From NCBI GenBank assembly GCA_937873155.1, contig CALMVZ010000011.1:1-64000 (forward strand): a stretch of DNA of 64,000 nt, in the 5' to 3' direction. This stretch comes from an uncultured Bacteroidota bacterium. Lineage in GTDB: Bacteria > Bacteroidota > Bacteroidia > B-17B0 > Aurantibacillaceae. Shown here one piece after another: positions 27,364 to 35,669 of the stretch (positions are counted from its first letter, which is position 1; every line of letters begins with the position of its first letter). Below the pieces are notes generated by a model. That model was not told the origin of the DNA. It did no database searches and saw only the letters and a list, made by a program, of their open reading frames with translations. The position numbers and the translations under genes were made by a program.

Positions 27364-27942
27364 TTAGAGCTTGTTATTGAGAAAGTCCACGAGTTTTTGG
27401 GTAGCAATAGCCCTGTGACTGATGCGATTTTTTTCATCCAGGCTCATTTGGGCAAAGGTTTGATCGTAACCCTCAGGAATAAATACCGGATCATAGCCAA
27501 AGCCCCCGTTGCCAATGGGTTGAAGAGTTATTTGACCTTTAATTTCTCCTTCAAAAAAATGTTCTTTTCCATCAATCACCAAGGCTATAACTGTCTTAAA
27601 TCGGGCGGTTCTGTTAGTCCTGGCACCTAATTCATTTAACAATTTTTGAATGTTGTTCTCATCATTTTTTGGCTCGCCGGCATACCTGGCGGAGTAAACT
27701 CCGGGTGCATTGTCCAAAATTTCCACTTCCAATCCGCTATCATCACCAAAACAATTGCATTTATACTTTTCGGAAATATAACGTGCTTTTATGAGTGCGT
27801 TTTCGTTGAACGTTTTTCCTGTTTCCTGAATTTCTTCTGTACAATTAATGTCTTTTAAACTGAGTAGTTTTACCTTATTGCCGATCAGTTTCTGAATTTC
27901 AGCAACTTTATTCCGATTGGAAGAAGCGAATACCAACTCCAT
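27364..27942 (-). CDS. rdgB: XTP/dITP diphosphatase (HAM1/RdgB family)
   Basis: At 192 residues, it has the family start MELVFASSNRNKVAEI, the metal-binding FGDDSGLEV, and GGFGYDPVF, with SHRAIA near the end. It removes deaminated or non-canonical purine triphosphates (XTP, dITP) from the cytoplasmic pool. It is separated from the upstream glycosyltransferase gene by one base, so it rides on the left arm of the polysaccharide operon. The double ddl gene follows 86 bases downstream. Confidence 0.94.
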   Translation of the reverse strand: MELVFASSNRNKVAEIQKLIGNKVKLLSLKDINCTEEIQETGKTFNENALIKARYISEKYKCNCFGDDSGLEVEILDNAPGVYSARYAGEPKNDENNIQKLLNELGARTNRTARFKTVIALVIDGKEHFFEGEIKGQITLQPIGNGGFGYDPVFIPEGYDQTFAQMSLDEKNRISHRAIATQKLVDFLNNKL

Positions 27943-27943
27943 T

Positions 27944-29014
27944 TTACAATTCTTTAAATAATTGGAGGTAAGCGTTCTTTTGCGACTCTATTGAATATTT
28001 TTCCTCAACTGTTTTTCTTCCGGCTTTTCCCATTTTTTGGCGAAGCTCTTTTGACTCAATTAACTGAGTTAATTTTGTGATCCATTCTTCTTCCGTTGTA
28101 GCTAAAAAACCATTCACTCCATCCTGAATTATTTCAGAGTTAACGCCAACCGGCGACATAATAGTTGGGATCTCCAAAGCCATGTATTGCAATCCTTTTA
28201 ATCCGCATTTTCCGCTGGCCCACTTATCGTCAGGCAATGGCATGATACCTATATCGAATGTTGAAAGTTCTTCTACTTCATTATCTTTTCTCCATCCTAA
28301 TGATATAACATTCAGTGCCGCATTCTTGTAATTGGAATCTCCAATTGCTTTGATGCTTATTTTGTCGCCATACTTTTCTTTCACTTTCTTTAGAAAAGGT
28401 ATCGCGTGATCAAAATGTTTTAAAGTAGTTAAGCTTCCGCTCCACCCGATACAGATGGACGTATTCTTATTTCCTTTATTTGTGTACTCGGCAGTATCAA
28501 TTGTGGTAGGAATTAATTTTACATTCTTATTAAATTGTTTCGCATAATCACATAAATACGGATTTCCCCCAATCACTACATCAGATACCGCAATGATCTC
28601 AGCTGTCTTCTCCGGATTCTTTAACCAGGCAAATGCTTTATTAGCATTCGAAACATCCAACAACCAAATGGAATCATCAAAATCAAAAATAACTTTGGCC
28701 TTTGACTTTGCGAAACGCCTTTCAAAAAAACTGGTACCCAACATAAAGGTTTCACGCTGTATAAAAATAAAGTCGTAATCATCAGCATGAGAAGAAAGTT
28801 TCCATAATCTGAAAAAACTCTTTCTTACAATTCCCAGCTTTCCTAAAATTTTTCCCTTACTATAAAATACTTTATCATCCTTTTCCCCCAATAAAAAAGA
28901 ATGTGTGCATTCAAAACCATTTTGTCTTAAAAAAGGAATGTACTGCTCAAAACGGAATCGTTGACTCGGTGATCGGTCGGGGCGATGAACAGTTAAAAAG
29001 AGAATTTTTGGCAT
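27944..29014 (-). CDS. Glycosyltransferase, GT4-like
   Basis: This 356-residue protein has a Rossmann-like start (MPKILFLTVHRPDRSPSQRFR) and a GT-B donor-site region near the C-terminus (GKCGLKGLQYMALEIPTIMSP, then GVNSEIIQDGVNGFLA). It probably transfers a sugar from an NDP-donor during surface-glycan assembly in the cytoplasm. The epimerase gene upstream ends one base before its start and rdgB follows after one base, so all three are co-transcribed. Donor and acceptor are unknown. Confidence 0.85.
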   Translation of the reverse strand: MPKILFLTVHRPDRSPSQRFRFEQYIPFLRQNGFECTHSFLLGEKDDKVFYSKGKILGKLGIVRKSFFRLWKLSSHADDYDFIFIQRETFMLGTSFFERRFAKSKAKVIFDFDDSIWLLDVSNANKAFAWLKNPEKTAEIIAVSDVVIGGNPYLCDYAKQFNKNVKLIPTTIDTAEYTNKGNKNTSICIGWSGSLTTLKHFDHAIPFLKKVKEKYGDKISIKAIGDSNYKNAALNVISLGWRKDNEVEELSTFDIGIMPLPDDKWASGKCGLKGLQYMALEIPTIMSPVGVNSEIIQDGVNGFLATTEEEWITKLTQLIESKELRQKMGKAGRKTVEEKYSIESQKNAYLQLFKEL

Positions 29015-29015
29015 T

Positions 29016-30014
29016 TTAATCTTCTAACCAGATCTTAGGAAGCTTTTCGGTGATCTCAATATTCCCAAACTTACCGCTTTTCTTTACACCGGCTTTTTTA
29101 GCCCAATCAGCCATTTTTTGTAAGCCCTCAGAAAGAGAAGTGAAGCTGTTGTCATTAATATTGAAAACAGATTTCACTTTTGTATGATCTGAATAAGCAT
29201 GAAGCACTTCGTTCCTTGCTTCCAAATGACGAAGTGGCTGTTCCATCTTTAAAGTTTTCATTACCTCGCTTGCTAATTCATTCACTGAATATTCATTATC
29301 GCCGCCAATATTGAAGACTTCGTTATATGCTTTTGGAATATTTACTGAATTCGCAATATAAGGAGCAACATCACCAATATAACTGAAGGCACGCGTTTGG
29401 GAACCATCTCCGAAAACAGTTAATGATTTTCCCTGCATCAATTGATTCATGAAAATTCCAACCACATTACGGTAACGGTCTCCTAAATTCTGATATTCAC
29501 CATATACATTATGCGGACGGAAAATGATATAATTCAATCCGAACATTTCATGAGTTGCTTTAAGATCCAATTCAACAGAAAATTTAGCAATTCCATAAGG
29601 ATCTTCCGGCATTGGCGTCATGTCTTCTTTCATTGGTAATTGTCCTTTACCATAAACCGCAATAGAAGACGTGAACACAAAACATTTTATTTTATGGATG
29701 ACAGACTGATTGATCAGGTTGATACTGCCAATAACGTTATTGTTATAATTGAAACGCTTGATAAAATGACTCAAGCCTTCTGCGGCATAGGCGGCCAAGT
29801 GATACACATAATCAAATTTTTCTTCGGCAAACAATTTTTCTAATAAAGTATTATCGTTGATTGAGCCTTTTACGAATTTTGCTTTCGGATGAACATTCTC
29901 TTCGAAACCACCACTCAGGTCATCCAATACTACAACTATATGCCCGGCCGCGATCAGATGATTTGTAACATGGGCGCCAATAAATCCCGCCCCGCCTGTA
30001 ACTAATGACTTCAT
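29016..30014 (-). CDS. NAD-dependent sugar-nucleotide epimerase/dehydratase (SDR)
   Basis: The 332-residue extended SDR has the NAD-binding GGAGFIGAH, a DDLSGG turn, and the catalytic serine and YxxxK in SSIAVYG and DPYGIAK. It resembles UDP-glucose 4-epimerases and related NDP-hexose epimerases. It is the first gene of a minus-strand operon with the GT at 27944 and rdgB. A perfect TATATTTG -7 element lies 23 bases upstream. The precise substrate is not determinable. Confidence 0.85.
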   Translation of the reverse strand: MKSLVTGGAGFIGAHVTNHLIAAGHIVVVLDDLSGGFEENVHPKAKFVKGSINDNTLLEKLFAEEKFDYVYHLAAYAAEGLSHFIKRFNYNNNVIGSINLINQSVIHKIKCFVFTSSIAVYGKGQLPMKEDMTPMPEDPYGIAKFSVELDLKATHEMFGLNYIIFRPHNVYGEYQNLGDRYRNVVGIFMNQLMQGKSLTVFGDGSQTRAFSYIGDVAPYIANSVNIPKAYNEVFNIGGDNEYSVNELASEVMKTLKMEQPLRHLEARNEVLHAYSDHTKVKSVFNINDNSFTSLSEGLQKMADWAKKAGVKKSGKFGNIEITEKLPKIWLED

Positions 30015-30036
30015 AAAGTAAAACGATAGCTTTTCA

Positions 30037-30044
30037 CAAATATA
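30037..30044 (-). promoter_or_regulatory. TAnnTTTG -7 element for the leftward operon
   Basis: The minus strand reads TATATTTG, with the ATG at 30014 just over 20 bases downstream. It is one of a divergent pair with the element at 30132. Confidence 0.5.
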
Positions 30045-30131
30045 AGCAAATCATGCATTTATTATCCATCCCTTCCAAATAAAAGTACCAAACATCATAC
30101 ACCTAAATTATACTTTTGTTTAGCTTTTATT

Positions 30132-30139
30132 TATATTTG
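30132..30139 (+). promoter_or_regulatory. TAnnTTTG -7 element for the rightward operon
   Basis: TATATTTG lies 28 bases before the ATG at 30168. A TTTG at 30115-30118 is only 13 bases upstream, shorter than the usual spacer. Confidence 0.45.
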
Positions 30140-30167
30140 AAAAACCTATTTTTTCAGTAAGGGCTCT

Positions 30168-31223
30168 ATGAAAATACTCGTAACAGGCAGCAGTGGTTTG
30201 ATCGGTTCGGAAACCATCCGGTATTTTGGTGCGCAAGGACACGAGATGATAGGCGTTGATAATAACCTACGTAAATTCTTTTTTGGTGATCATGGTGACA
30301 CATCCTGGAATTTAAATGCACTAAAAAAATTACCGATCAGTTTCAAGCACTTTAATGCTGATATCAGGAATAGATCAGAAGTTCTTGAACTCATTAAAAC
30401 AACAAAGCCCGATGCGATCATACATTGTGCAGCACAACCTTCGCATGATCTGGCGGCGAAACTTCCCTTTGAAGATTTTGATACGAATGCCGGAGGCACT
30501 TTGAATTTATTAGAAGCTGTTCGTCAATATTGCAAGGAATCTCCCTTAGTATTCATGAGCACTAACAAAGTATATGGCGATGCTCCGAATGAACTTGAAT
30601 TGATCGAAACAGAGACCCGATGGGATTATAAAGACAAAAAATATTTTAATGGCATTGATGAAACGATGCGTATCGATCAAACTAAACACAGTTTATTTGG
30701 CGCATCAAAAACTTCTGCAGATGTCTATACGCAGGAATATGGCTTGTATTTCGGAATGCCGACCGTTTGTTTCAGGGGCGGATGCTTAACAGGACCTTCA
30801 CACAGTAGCGCTCAATTACACGGATTTTTATCATACATTATTAAATGTGCAGTAACCGGAACTCCATATACGGTCTTTGGCTATAAAGGTAAACAGGTTC
30901 GCGATCAGATCCATAGTCATGATGTAGCTACTGCTATAGAACAGTTTATTAAGTCTCCAAAAAGCGGGGCGGTTTACAATCTTGGCGGCGGACGAAACAA
31001 CAGTGCCTCTGTTCTTGAATGTATTTCTTTATTAGAAAAAGAATTCTCGCTGAAACTTAATTATTCGCTGAGTGATACGAACCGCATCGGGGACCATATC
31101 TGTTATATCAGTGACCTTTCAAAATTCAAAAAAGATTTTCCTTCCTGGAATATCACCGTTTCCTTGCAACAAATGATCCAACAAATTGTTGAAGCCGAAT
31201 TAAAACGTGTGAAGGCAGTATGA
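30168..31223 (+). CDS. NAD-dependent epimerase resembling CDP-paratose 2-epimerase
   Basis: This 351-residue extended SDR has the NAD-binding TGSSGLIGS. The following VDNNLRKFFFGDHGDTSWNL is the distinctive start of CDP-paratose/tyvelose 2-epimerase-like proteins. FRGGCLTGP and VFGYKGKQVRDQIHS also fit. At the usual YxxxK position the sequence is HSLFGASK, so the tyrosine is phenylalanine; I recall the same change in a subfamily of these proteins. It presumably works on an NDP-sugar for the surface glycan. The stop overlaps the next ATG by 4 bases. Confidence 0.82.
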   Translation: MKILVTGSSGLIGSETIRYFGAQGHEMIGVDNNLRKFFFGDHGDTSWNLNALKKLPISFKHFNADIRNRSEVLELIKTTKPDAIIHCAAQPSHDLAAKLPFEDFDTNAGGTLNLLEAVRQYCKESPLVFMSTNKVYGDAPNELELIETETRWDYKDKKYFNGIDETMRIDQTKHSLFGASKTSADVYTQEYGLYFGMPTVCFRGGCLTGPSHSSAQLHGFLSYIIKCAVTGTPYTVFGYKGKQVRDQIHSHDVATAIEQFIKSPKSGAVYNLGGGRNNSASVLECISLLEKEFSLKLNYSLSDTNRIGDHICYISDLSKFKKDFPSWNITVSLQQMIQQIVEAELKRVKAV

Positions 31224-32353
31224 AAGTGGTGATCTATGATTCCCGCCATTATGAAATGGTGAATGTCTTGTTCAGGATCTTTGGCGAAGAACATCAGATA
31301 CTGTTTCTTATCACTGAAACTATTTACAATAAACTCCGCACAGCTTCTGAAAAAGATATCGAAAAACATTCATTCGTTATTCAAAATGCCAACCAAAGCT
31401 CTAAGGATTATTTTAAAAAATGTTCGGACGAACAGGAAAAATTTCAGCCTGACCTTTGCATTTTTAATACGATTGATAAAGATTATAAAGAGGTTTGGCG
31501 TTTTATCAAAGATCTATCTGCGCCTTATGCGGTAACTATTCATAATATCAATACCTGGTTAAATCCACCGTTTACGTTAAATAGGATCGCTTTAAAAAAT
31601 TATTTTTTTCGGAAAAAGATACTTGGAAATTCATCCGCACTTATAGTACAGGAAGAGTTATTTGTGAATTATATTAAAAATAAAAAGCTTTACAAAAAAC
31701 CGATTCTTGCCATTCCTCACACTTTAAAAGAATTTGAAGCCGGAAAAAATAACAATCAAAAAATAGTGATTGCTATTCCCGGTGCGATTGACGGTGTAAG
31801 AAGAGATATTGATCTTGCCCTTGATGTAATTGAAGAGGTCCATAAAAGATCTGATCAATTCACATTTGTATTCACAGGAAATGTGATAGGCTATTTGGGT
31901 GAACCTATTTGGGAAAGAGCAAAGGGGCTACAAAAAAAAGGGTTGGATATACAGCAGTTCTACGATCCTGGCAGCAACAAAGTGTTTGACGAACAGATGA
32001 AAAGATGTGATCTTATCTTTCTTCCGCTCGTAGTGAAAACAAAGTTTGAAGGTATCCCTGAAATTTACGGTACAACAAAGGTAACGGGTGTTATTTACGA
32101 TATGATGCGGTTCTGTAAACCGGGAATTGTTCCTGCAGAAATGGTCATTCCTCCAACCATGTCGGATAGCATACTTTCTTATAAAAACAAAAAAGAGCTT
32201 ATTGAAATGATCGTTTCGCTGGCAAATAGTAAGACCAGGCTTGAGGAACTAAAAAGTTTAGCTGAAAAGAATTCATCTTATTATACGATTGGGGAAATAA
32301 GGGAAAGAGTACTTCCGCAAATTCAAAAAAAATTGCTATTTTTAAGTTCTTAA
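31220..32353 (+). CDS. Putative glycosyltransferase, paralogue of the gene at 37011
   Basis: The protein has 377 residues. No GT family signature is obvious, but the order is GT-like: an N-terminal Rossmann-type half, an IPGAIDGVRRDIDLALDVI strand typical of GT-B donor domains, and a C-terminal IYGTTKVTGVIYDMMRFCKPG segment. The same segments occur in the protein at 37011 (VPGSIHKERRDYETVLAAM; VYGTSKSTGSCFDILAYAIPG), and both end with NSSYYT followed by an arginine-rich helix. It begins inside the previous stop (ATGA), which suggests translational coupling. The sugar specificity is unknown. Confidence 0.65.
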   Translation: MKVVIYDSRHYEMVNVLFRIFGEEHQILFLITETIYNKLRTASEKDIEKHSFVIQNANQSSKDYFKKCSDEQEKFQPDLCIFNTIDKDYKEVWRFIKDLSAPYAVTIHNINTWLNPPFTLNRIALKNYFFRKKILGNSSALIVQEELFVNYIKNKKLYKKPILAIPHTLKEFEAGKNNNQKIVIAIPGAIDGVRRDIDLALDVIEEVHKRSDQFTFVFTGNVIGYLGEPIWERAKGLQKKGLDIQQFYDPGSNKVFDEQMKRCDLIFLPLVVKTKFEGIPEIYGTTKVTGVIYDMMRFCKPGIVPAEMVIPPTMSDSILSYKNKKELIEMIVSLANSKTRLEELKSLAEKNSSYYTIGEIRERVLPQIQKKLLFLSS

Positions 32354-32370
32354 GACACTAAGAACATCTC

Positions 32371-33711
32371 ATGAGTGAGCAAAGAACCGTTTCAAAAAAT
32401 ATCACTCAGACCTTCATTGTACAAATACCCAATTATGTTCTAGGCGTTATTGCCGGTATTTTTCTTACTCGTCATTTAGGCCCTGAAGGAAAAGGTGTTT
32501 ATACTTTACTTTTAACTAACGTTCAATTATTTGTCATGTTCCTTGGACTTAATCTACCGGGTTCTATCCAATATTTTATGGCTAATAAAAAGATCGACCC
32601 TGCAGGTTTAAAAGGCATGTCGTTGCTTTTACTTTTAATTGGCGCAGTTATAGTTTTTGTTACTTTATTTTTGATTCCGGGTGGCGGCGAAGCGTTCCTT
32701 ACTAAAGATTATGACACTTTCTACTTTCGCTGTTATATTTTCATTTCTTTTATCATAACCAATTTGAATGCTTTATTAACAGGGTTTTTACAGGGGAATC
32801 ATCAATTCAAATCTGTTAATCGTCTTTCTGTAATTAATGGAACGCTGAATTTTATTCTATTCACTTCATTATATTATGCCTCGCATTACAATTTGATCGA
32901 TGCTGATCTTGGACATGTTCTGATTCTTACAGTTTTTGTTCTATTGGTAAACACTGCCGTTTTACTTATTGCATTCCGAAAATTTGTAAAGGTTGAGTGG
33001 GGATTCCACTTTTCATCAGAGAACCTTGCCCCGCTTCTAAAATTCCTTATCCCGGCTTACATTTCCGTATTGGTGAATTTTTTTAATTATCGTCTCACTA
33101 TATTGATGGTTAATTACTTTGAAGGAGCTGAGAGTCTTGGTTATTTTTCTTTAGCCCTTAATCTTGCTCAAATGATGTTGATGGTGACGCTTGCTATCAA
33201 TACAGTTCTGTTTCCGCACTTTGCCTCAAAAGCAGATTGGGAAAGCGCGTTAAAAGACTTTCGTTTTGCCCTCAAAGTAAATATAGCACTTATGTTTGCC
33301 GCAACTGTAACACTTGTTTTACTTGCCGGATTTCTTATTCCGATCTTCTATGGGGAGATATTTATTCCGTCTGTCAATGCTGTTAAAATTCTTGCTGTTG
33401 GCACTTTTTTCTCCTCACAAACGCAAGTATTTGGTCATTTCTTAGGCGCGAGAAATATGAATTGGGTGAATACAATCGTTTATGGTGTTGCGCTATTGGT
33501 TCTCAGTGTTATGGGTTTATTGCTTATTCCGATTTATGGGATCGAAGGCGCTTCTCTGGCAAGCGGCGTTTCTTACTTTGTTATGTTCACTATTTTTTGC
33601 ATTTTCGTTAAAGTAAAGTTTAAGGTTGAATTGCTTTCTTTGTTCATATTATCAAAGACAGATATTCAACGTGCAAAAGGTATTGCGGCAAGAATTACAA
33701 AAAGGAACTAA
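32371..33711 (+). CDS. Wzx-type oligosaccharide flippase
   Basis: The 446-residue polytopic protein has about twelve hydrophobic segments. Its start (FIVQIPNYVLGVIAGIFLTRHLGPEGKG) is typical of polysaccharide export/flippase proteins of the MOP superfamily. It would turn lipid-linked repeat units to the periplasmic face of the inner membrane. It sits within the glycosyltransferase genes, as Wzx genes do. No Wzy is obvious; the membrane protein at 47567 is a candidate. Confidence 0.88.
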   Translation: MSEQRTVSKNITQTFIVQIPNYVLGVIAGIFLTRHLGPEGKGVYTLLLTNVQLFVMFLGLNLPGSIQYFMANKKIDPAGLKGMSLLLLLIGAVIVFVTLFLIPGGGEAFLTKDYDTFYFRCYIFISFIITNLNALLTGFLQGNHQFKSVNRLSVINGTLNFILFTSLYYASHYNLIDADLGHVLILTVFVLLVNTAVLLIAFRKFVKVEWGFHFSSENLAPLLKFLIPAYISVLVNFFNYRLTILMVNYFEGAESLGYFSLALNLAQMMLMVTLAINTVLFPHFASKADWESALKDFRFALKVNIALMFAATVTLVLLAGFLIPIFYGEIFIPSVNAVKILAVGTFFSSQTQVFGHFLGARNMNWVNTIVYGVALLVLSVMGLLLIPIYGIEGASLASGVSYFVMFTIFCIFVKVKFKVELLSLFILSKTDIQRAKGIAARITKRN

Positions 33712-33720
33712 AAGGAAATT

Positions 33721-34572
33721 ATGGATCACGAAGAAAAATCATTTGAAGCAGTCCCTGTTGAAACAGTAGCCTCGTATTGGAATAACCGCCCTTGCAACAT
33801 CCGTCACTCCAAGTCTGAACGCGGCACAAAACAATACTATGATGAAGTGGAATGGCGAAAATATTTTGTAGAACCCCACATCCCCGCTTTTGCTGAATTC
33901 AATAAATGGAAAGGAAAAAAAGTATTAGAGATAGGTTGTGGTATTGGAACTGACACCATGAATTTCGCAAGAGCAGGCGCTACTGTTACAGCTGTCGACC
34001 TGTCGATCGAATCGATGAATATCGCTAAGCACAGGGCTGAAGTTTTTGGATTATCAGACCGCATTACATTCTATAATGCCAATGCCGAAGAATTATCAAA
34101 AACGGTTCCGCCTGAACATTACGACCTGGTTTATTCATTCGGGGTTATACATCATACACCACATCCGGAAAGAGTAATTGAAGAAATAAAAAAACATTAT
34201 GTGAACGAGAACAGCACTTTCAAGATCATGATGTACAATCGTTATTCATTAAAATCACTACGAATTATTTTAACAGAAGGCAAGGGAAAATTCTGGCAAG
34301 CTGAGAAATTAGTAGCAACACATTCAGAAGCACAAACAGGTTGTCCGGTAACTTATACTTACACTCATAATTCCATTAAAAAATTGTTGAAGGGCTTCGA
34401 GATCACTGAAGAATTTGTTGATCATATTTTCCCTTACCAGATCACACATTACGTGAATTATAATTACGTAAAGATCTGGCCGTACCGCTTTATGCCAAAG
34501 TTCTTATTCCGGTTACTTGAACACTTTTTCGGCTGGCATTTATGCGTTACCGCCAAACCTCTTAAAAAGTAA
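33721..34572 (+). CDS. Class I SAM-dependent methyltransferase
   Basis: This 283-residue protein has SAM-binding motif I VLEIGCGIGTD (about 70-80), motif II VTAVDLS and a motif IV-like LVYSFGVIHHTPH. It follows the flippase by 9 bases and is likely to methylate a sugar or lipid-linked glycan. The acceptor is unknown. The C-terminal ~90 residues, rich in aromatic residues (HYVNYNYVKIWPYRF), have no motif I recognise. Confidence 0.87.
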   Translation: MDHEEKSFEAVPVETVASYWNNRPCNIRHSKSERGTKQYYDEVEWRKYFVEPHIPAFAEFNKWKGKKVLEIGCGIGTDTMNFARAGATVTAVDLSIESMNIAKHRAEVFGLSDRITFYNANAEELSKTVPPEHYDLVYSFGVIHHTPHPERVIEEIKKHYVNENSTFKIMMYNRYSLKSLRIILTEGKGKFWQAEKLVATHSEAQTGCPVTYTYTHNSIKKLLKGFEITEEFVDHIFPYQITHYVNYNYVKIWPYRFMPKFLFRLLEHFFGWHLCVTAKPLKK

Positions 34573-34637
34573 GTCAAATCATTGATTTACTTAGGCATAT
34601 CTCCTCTTAAAAACGTGGTTTTTGTGACAAATTTCAT

Positions 34638-34645
34638 TAAATTTG
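34638..34645 (+). promoter_or_regulatory. TAnnTTTG -7 element ahead of the GDP-mannose epimerase-like gene
   Basis: TAAATTTG is an exact match, 20 bases before the ATG at 34665. A TTTG lies at 34621-34624. Two weak hairpins (34570-34593 and 34609-34623) precede it and might end the upstream transcript. Confidence 0.4.
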
Positions 34646-34664
34646 ACCAACCTACTACTTTTCT

Positions 34665-35639
34665 ATGAAAAAGGCTTTAGTTTGCGGTGCCGGTGGATTT
34701 ATCGGCGGACATCTTGTGAAGCGATTAAAATCGGAAGGATTTTGGGTGCGCGGTGCCGACATTAAACCTCATGATTTTTCTGCCCCGCCCTGGGATGAAT
34801 TCTTATTGGGCGACTTAAGAGACCAGGCATTCTGCAAAAAAGTGGTCGACACGCAATTTGATGAGATCTATCAATTAGCTGCTGACATGGGAGGCGCGGG
34901 ATATATTTTTACCGGTGAGAATGATGCAGATGTAATGCATAACAGCGCACTTATCAATTTAAATATTGTTGACTTAGCTCATAAATTCAAAGCACGAAAA
35001 ATATTTTACAGTTCATCAGCCTGCATTTATCCCGAATACAATCAATTGGATCCTGAAAATCCAAAATGTTCTGAAGACTCTGCATTACCCGCACATCCGG
35101 ATAGCGAATATGGCTGGGAAAAATTATTCAGCGAAAGATTATTCCTTTCTTACAAGAGAAATTATGGCCTGGATGTAAGAGTAGCGAGGTTCCATAATAT
35201 TTTCGGTCCTGAAGGAACATGGCGCGGCGGAAAAGAAAAAGCCCCTGCAGCTGTGTGCCGTAAAATCGCAGAAGTGAATGCGAACGAAACAATTGAAATT
35301 TGGGGCGATGGGAAACAAACTCGTTCCTTCCTTTATATTGATGAATGTCTGGATGGCATCAGGAAATTCATGGATTCATCATTCAATGGTCCGGTAAATA
35401 TTGGTTCAGAAGAAATGGTTTCGATCAATCAACTGGCTGAATATATAATGGAAATTGCCGGAAAAAAAGTTCAGATCAAACATATTCCCGGTCCGCAAGG
35501 TGTACGCGGAAGAAAATCTGATAATGCATTGATATTCGAAAAAGTAAAATGGAAACCTTCAAAACCGTTGAAAGACGGACTTCGTTCAACTTATCAATGG
35601 ATCAACGAACAGGTAAAACAAATTTCTGTAAAACACTAA
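34665..35639 (+). CDS. GDP-mannose 3,5-epimerase-like SDR
   Basis: This 324-residue extended SDR starts GAGGFIGGH. Signs of the GDP-mannose 3,5-epimerase group are MGGAGYIFTGENDADVMHN, SSSACIYPEY and SEYGWEKLFSER (catalytic Tyr and Lys), and RFHNIFGPEGTWRGGKEKAPAA. Such enzymes convert GDP-D-mannose to GDP-L-galactose or GDP-gulose in the cytoplasm. A related NDP-sugar is possible. It starts a co-directional run with the dehydrogenase at 35670 and the GT at 37011. Confidence 0.83.
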   Translation: MKKALVCGAGGFIGGHLVKRLKSEGFWVRGADIKPHDFSAPPWDEFLLGDLRDQAFCKKVVDTQFDEIYQLAADMGGAGYIFTGENDADVMHNSALINLNIVDLAHKFKARKIFYSSSACIYPEYNQLDPENPKCSEDSALPAHPDSEYGWEKLFSERLFLSYKRNYGLDVRVARFHNIFGPEGTWRGGKEKAPAAVCRKIAEVNANETIEIWGDGKQTRSFLYIDECLDGIRKFMDSSFNGPVNIGSEEMVSINQLAEYIMEIAGKKVQIKHIPGPQGVRGRKSDNALIFEKVKWKPSKPLKDGLRSTYQWINEQVKQISVKH

Positions 35640-35669
35640 TTAAAAAATTAAATCGCACTAATTCTATTT

